Below, piece after piece: positions 62,007-62,772 of a stretch of 62,772 bases of DNA. The stretch lies in NCBI GenBank assembly GCA_005116885.1, contig SWDP01000004.1, positions 1 through 62,772 on the forward strand, given 5' to 3'. Under the pieces are notes generated by a model. That model did no database searches, was not told the origin of the DNA, and saw only the letters and a program-made list of their open reading frames with translations. The number at the start of each line of letters is the position of its first letter. Position 1 is the stretch's first letter. A program made the translations under genes and the position numbers. Source of the DNA: Nitrospira sp. Its GTDB lineage: Bacteria; Nitrospirota; Nitrospiria; Nitrospirales; Nitrospiraceae.

Positions 62007-62499
62007 AACCCACTCCTCTTAATTTCCTTCTCTGAATACCCCCACAGCTTCCGGTAAAGCACTCCATCCCATCGACAACATATCGAGAAGTGACACCAAT
62101 AGCTGAGGAGACACCCCACCCCTCCCTCTCGAAGGGTCAACACAGGACTAAAAGTTGCGTAGATTAGCCTTGAGTTTGCTGGTAAGTCAAGGCGGAGAGT
62201 ATTGGAAACTCAGGCAAATATCCCAATTCAACGGCCTTCAAGGGACCTATTGTACTGTGCATTGACAAGACTTCATTTTGCGACCGAATAGCCGGTACAT
62301 TTCCGGTCGTGCGGCTGTATGAATTTATAGCGCCCCCGTAATTCTCTGGGGGTGATATATAGAGGGCTAGGCCATAGGGACAAGGCGGTGCACATGCTAA
62401 GCGAGGACAGGCCAAATGCATACCAGAATCTGGCACCATTACTGGCCCAGAACTCACATCATTCTGAGTCCCACACATAATCACCGGAGGATAGGCGCA
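62007..62499. other. Gene-free stretch, probable divergent promoter region
   Basis: About 490 bp between midA and a plus-strand gene. A 106-codon minus-strand frame (62164-62484) exists but has unusual composition and no ribosome-binding site, so I do not call it. The nuo promoter should lie near 62010-62160. Confidence 0.5.
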
Positions 62500-62772
62500 C
62501 TGCTTCGCGCTCTTGGGTTATTGGCGGTGCGCCTGGCAGTCTCGGTCGTATTGGTCGTTTCGCTCTGCCGGGCGGAGGCTGATCCTACGTCACCGAGCGC
62601 GCGAGACATTCTCAAGCGCGGAACCATTGAGGTGGGTGGGGTCGTAGGGTTCTGGCAAGCGCTGGATGGCCCATTTCAGGGGCCCTCGGCGAATCGTAGC
62701 GCCGTATTCATAAAGCCGAGGATCGGGATGGTGGTGACAGATGAAATACCGGCAGGCCTACTGACCGGAAAT
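62500..62772 (+). CDS. N-terminal part of an exported protein, cut by the window edge
   Basis: 91 codons, open to the end of the window. A GGAGG site at 62486 is spaced nine bases from an in-frame CTG at 62500, which would be an unusual start; TTG/GTG codons further in are alternatives. The start gives LLRALGLLAVRLAVSVVLVV, a signal peptide, then a mature part (VVGFWQALDGPFQGPSANRS, FIKPRIGMVVTDEI) that recalls lipid A deacylase (PagL)-like outer-membrane proteins, but the match is from memory and weak. Confidence 0.5.
   Translation, partial: MLRALGLLAVRLAVSVVLVVSLCRAEADPTSPSARDILKRGTIEVGGVVGFWQALDGPFQGPSANRSAVFIKPRIGMVVTDEIPAGLLTGN

Noticed and set aside
62164-62484. 106-codon minus-strand frame upstream of midA
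   Set aside because: Unusual composition (Pro/Cys/Ser), no ribosome-binding site, no family; more likely part of the divergent promoter region.

Overview
The window looks like a piece of chromosome from a GC-rich, diderm, aerobic bacterium, most likely a Nitrospira (phylum Nitrospirota). The evidence is a two-partner secretion pair, an outer-membrane-type C-terminal Phe, a complete 14-subunit-type NADH:quinone oxidoreductase operon with a NuoC-NuoD fusion, and tetrapyrrole-type radical SAM and universal stress proteins carrying PCP_red domains, as I remember them from nitrite-oxidising Nitrospira. The taxonomic call is inference; there is no rRNA or tRNA gene here to confirm it.

Layout. 1-7.3 kb: TpsA adhesin and its TpsB transporter (minus strand). 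7.4-12.6 kb: pyrE, a rhodanese, small lipoproteins, rluD, a ribbon-helix-helix protein and a CopD-like membrane protein. 12.6-16.2 kb: radical SAM/PCP_red protein beside a UspA-UspA-PCP_red-zinc ribbon-PCP_red-PCP_red protein. 16.6-17.8 kb: an IS3-type remnant and a cyanobacterial-type quinone methyltransferase, divergent from a short uvrA. 20.4-23.0 kb: an acetate permease cassette (DUF485 + ActP) bracketed by two direct copies of a 178-bp element. 23-30 kb: HerA/FtsK-like ATPase, YqhA, a kinase-kinase-regulator operon and a receiver lacking its phospho-acceptor Asp. 30.9-45 kb: uvrC, dapF-like epimerase, housekeeping and hypothetical genes separated by many repeats (site-2 protease, hemW, cax, clpS-like, yihY). 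45.3-62.0 kb: one long minus-strand operon midA-nuoA-B-CD-E-F-G-H-I-J-K-L-M-N. The right edge holds the start of an exported plus-strand protein.

How genes work together. The nuo operon encodes proton-pumping complex I, and its first gene is a homologue of the mitochondrial complex I assembly methyltransferase NDUFAF7, whose known target (an Arg in the NuoD homologue) is conserved in the NuoCD encoded two genes on. TpsB would export TpsA. The two histidine kinases and the LuxR-type regulator overlap by ATGA and should form one signalling unit.

The most striking content is non-coding. At least ten gene junctions carry arrays of 7-bp words arranged as two opposed arms (long imperfect hairpins), each junction using its own word; the words reach into genes and supply start codons, stop codons and C-terminal residues, and one array sits in frame inside the ATPase gene. 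A related 9-bp-word version sits inside a terminal-inverted-repeat element. Four other repeat families (R elements at stop codons, 178-bp, 183-bp and 97-bp elements) are also present. Other oddities: an epimerase with both catalytic Cys replaced by Ser, an FmdB-type gene with an in-frame TGA before a family-like Cys-rich tail, UvrA without its insertion domain, and a perfect 38-bp palindrome.
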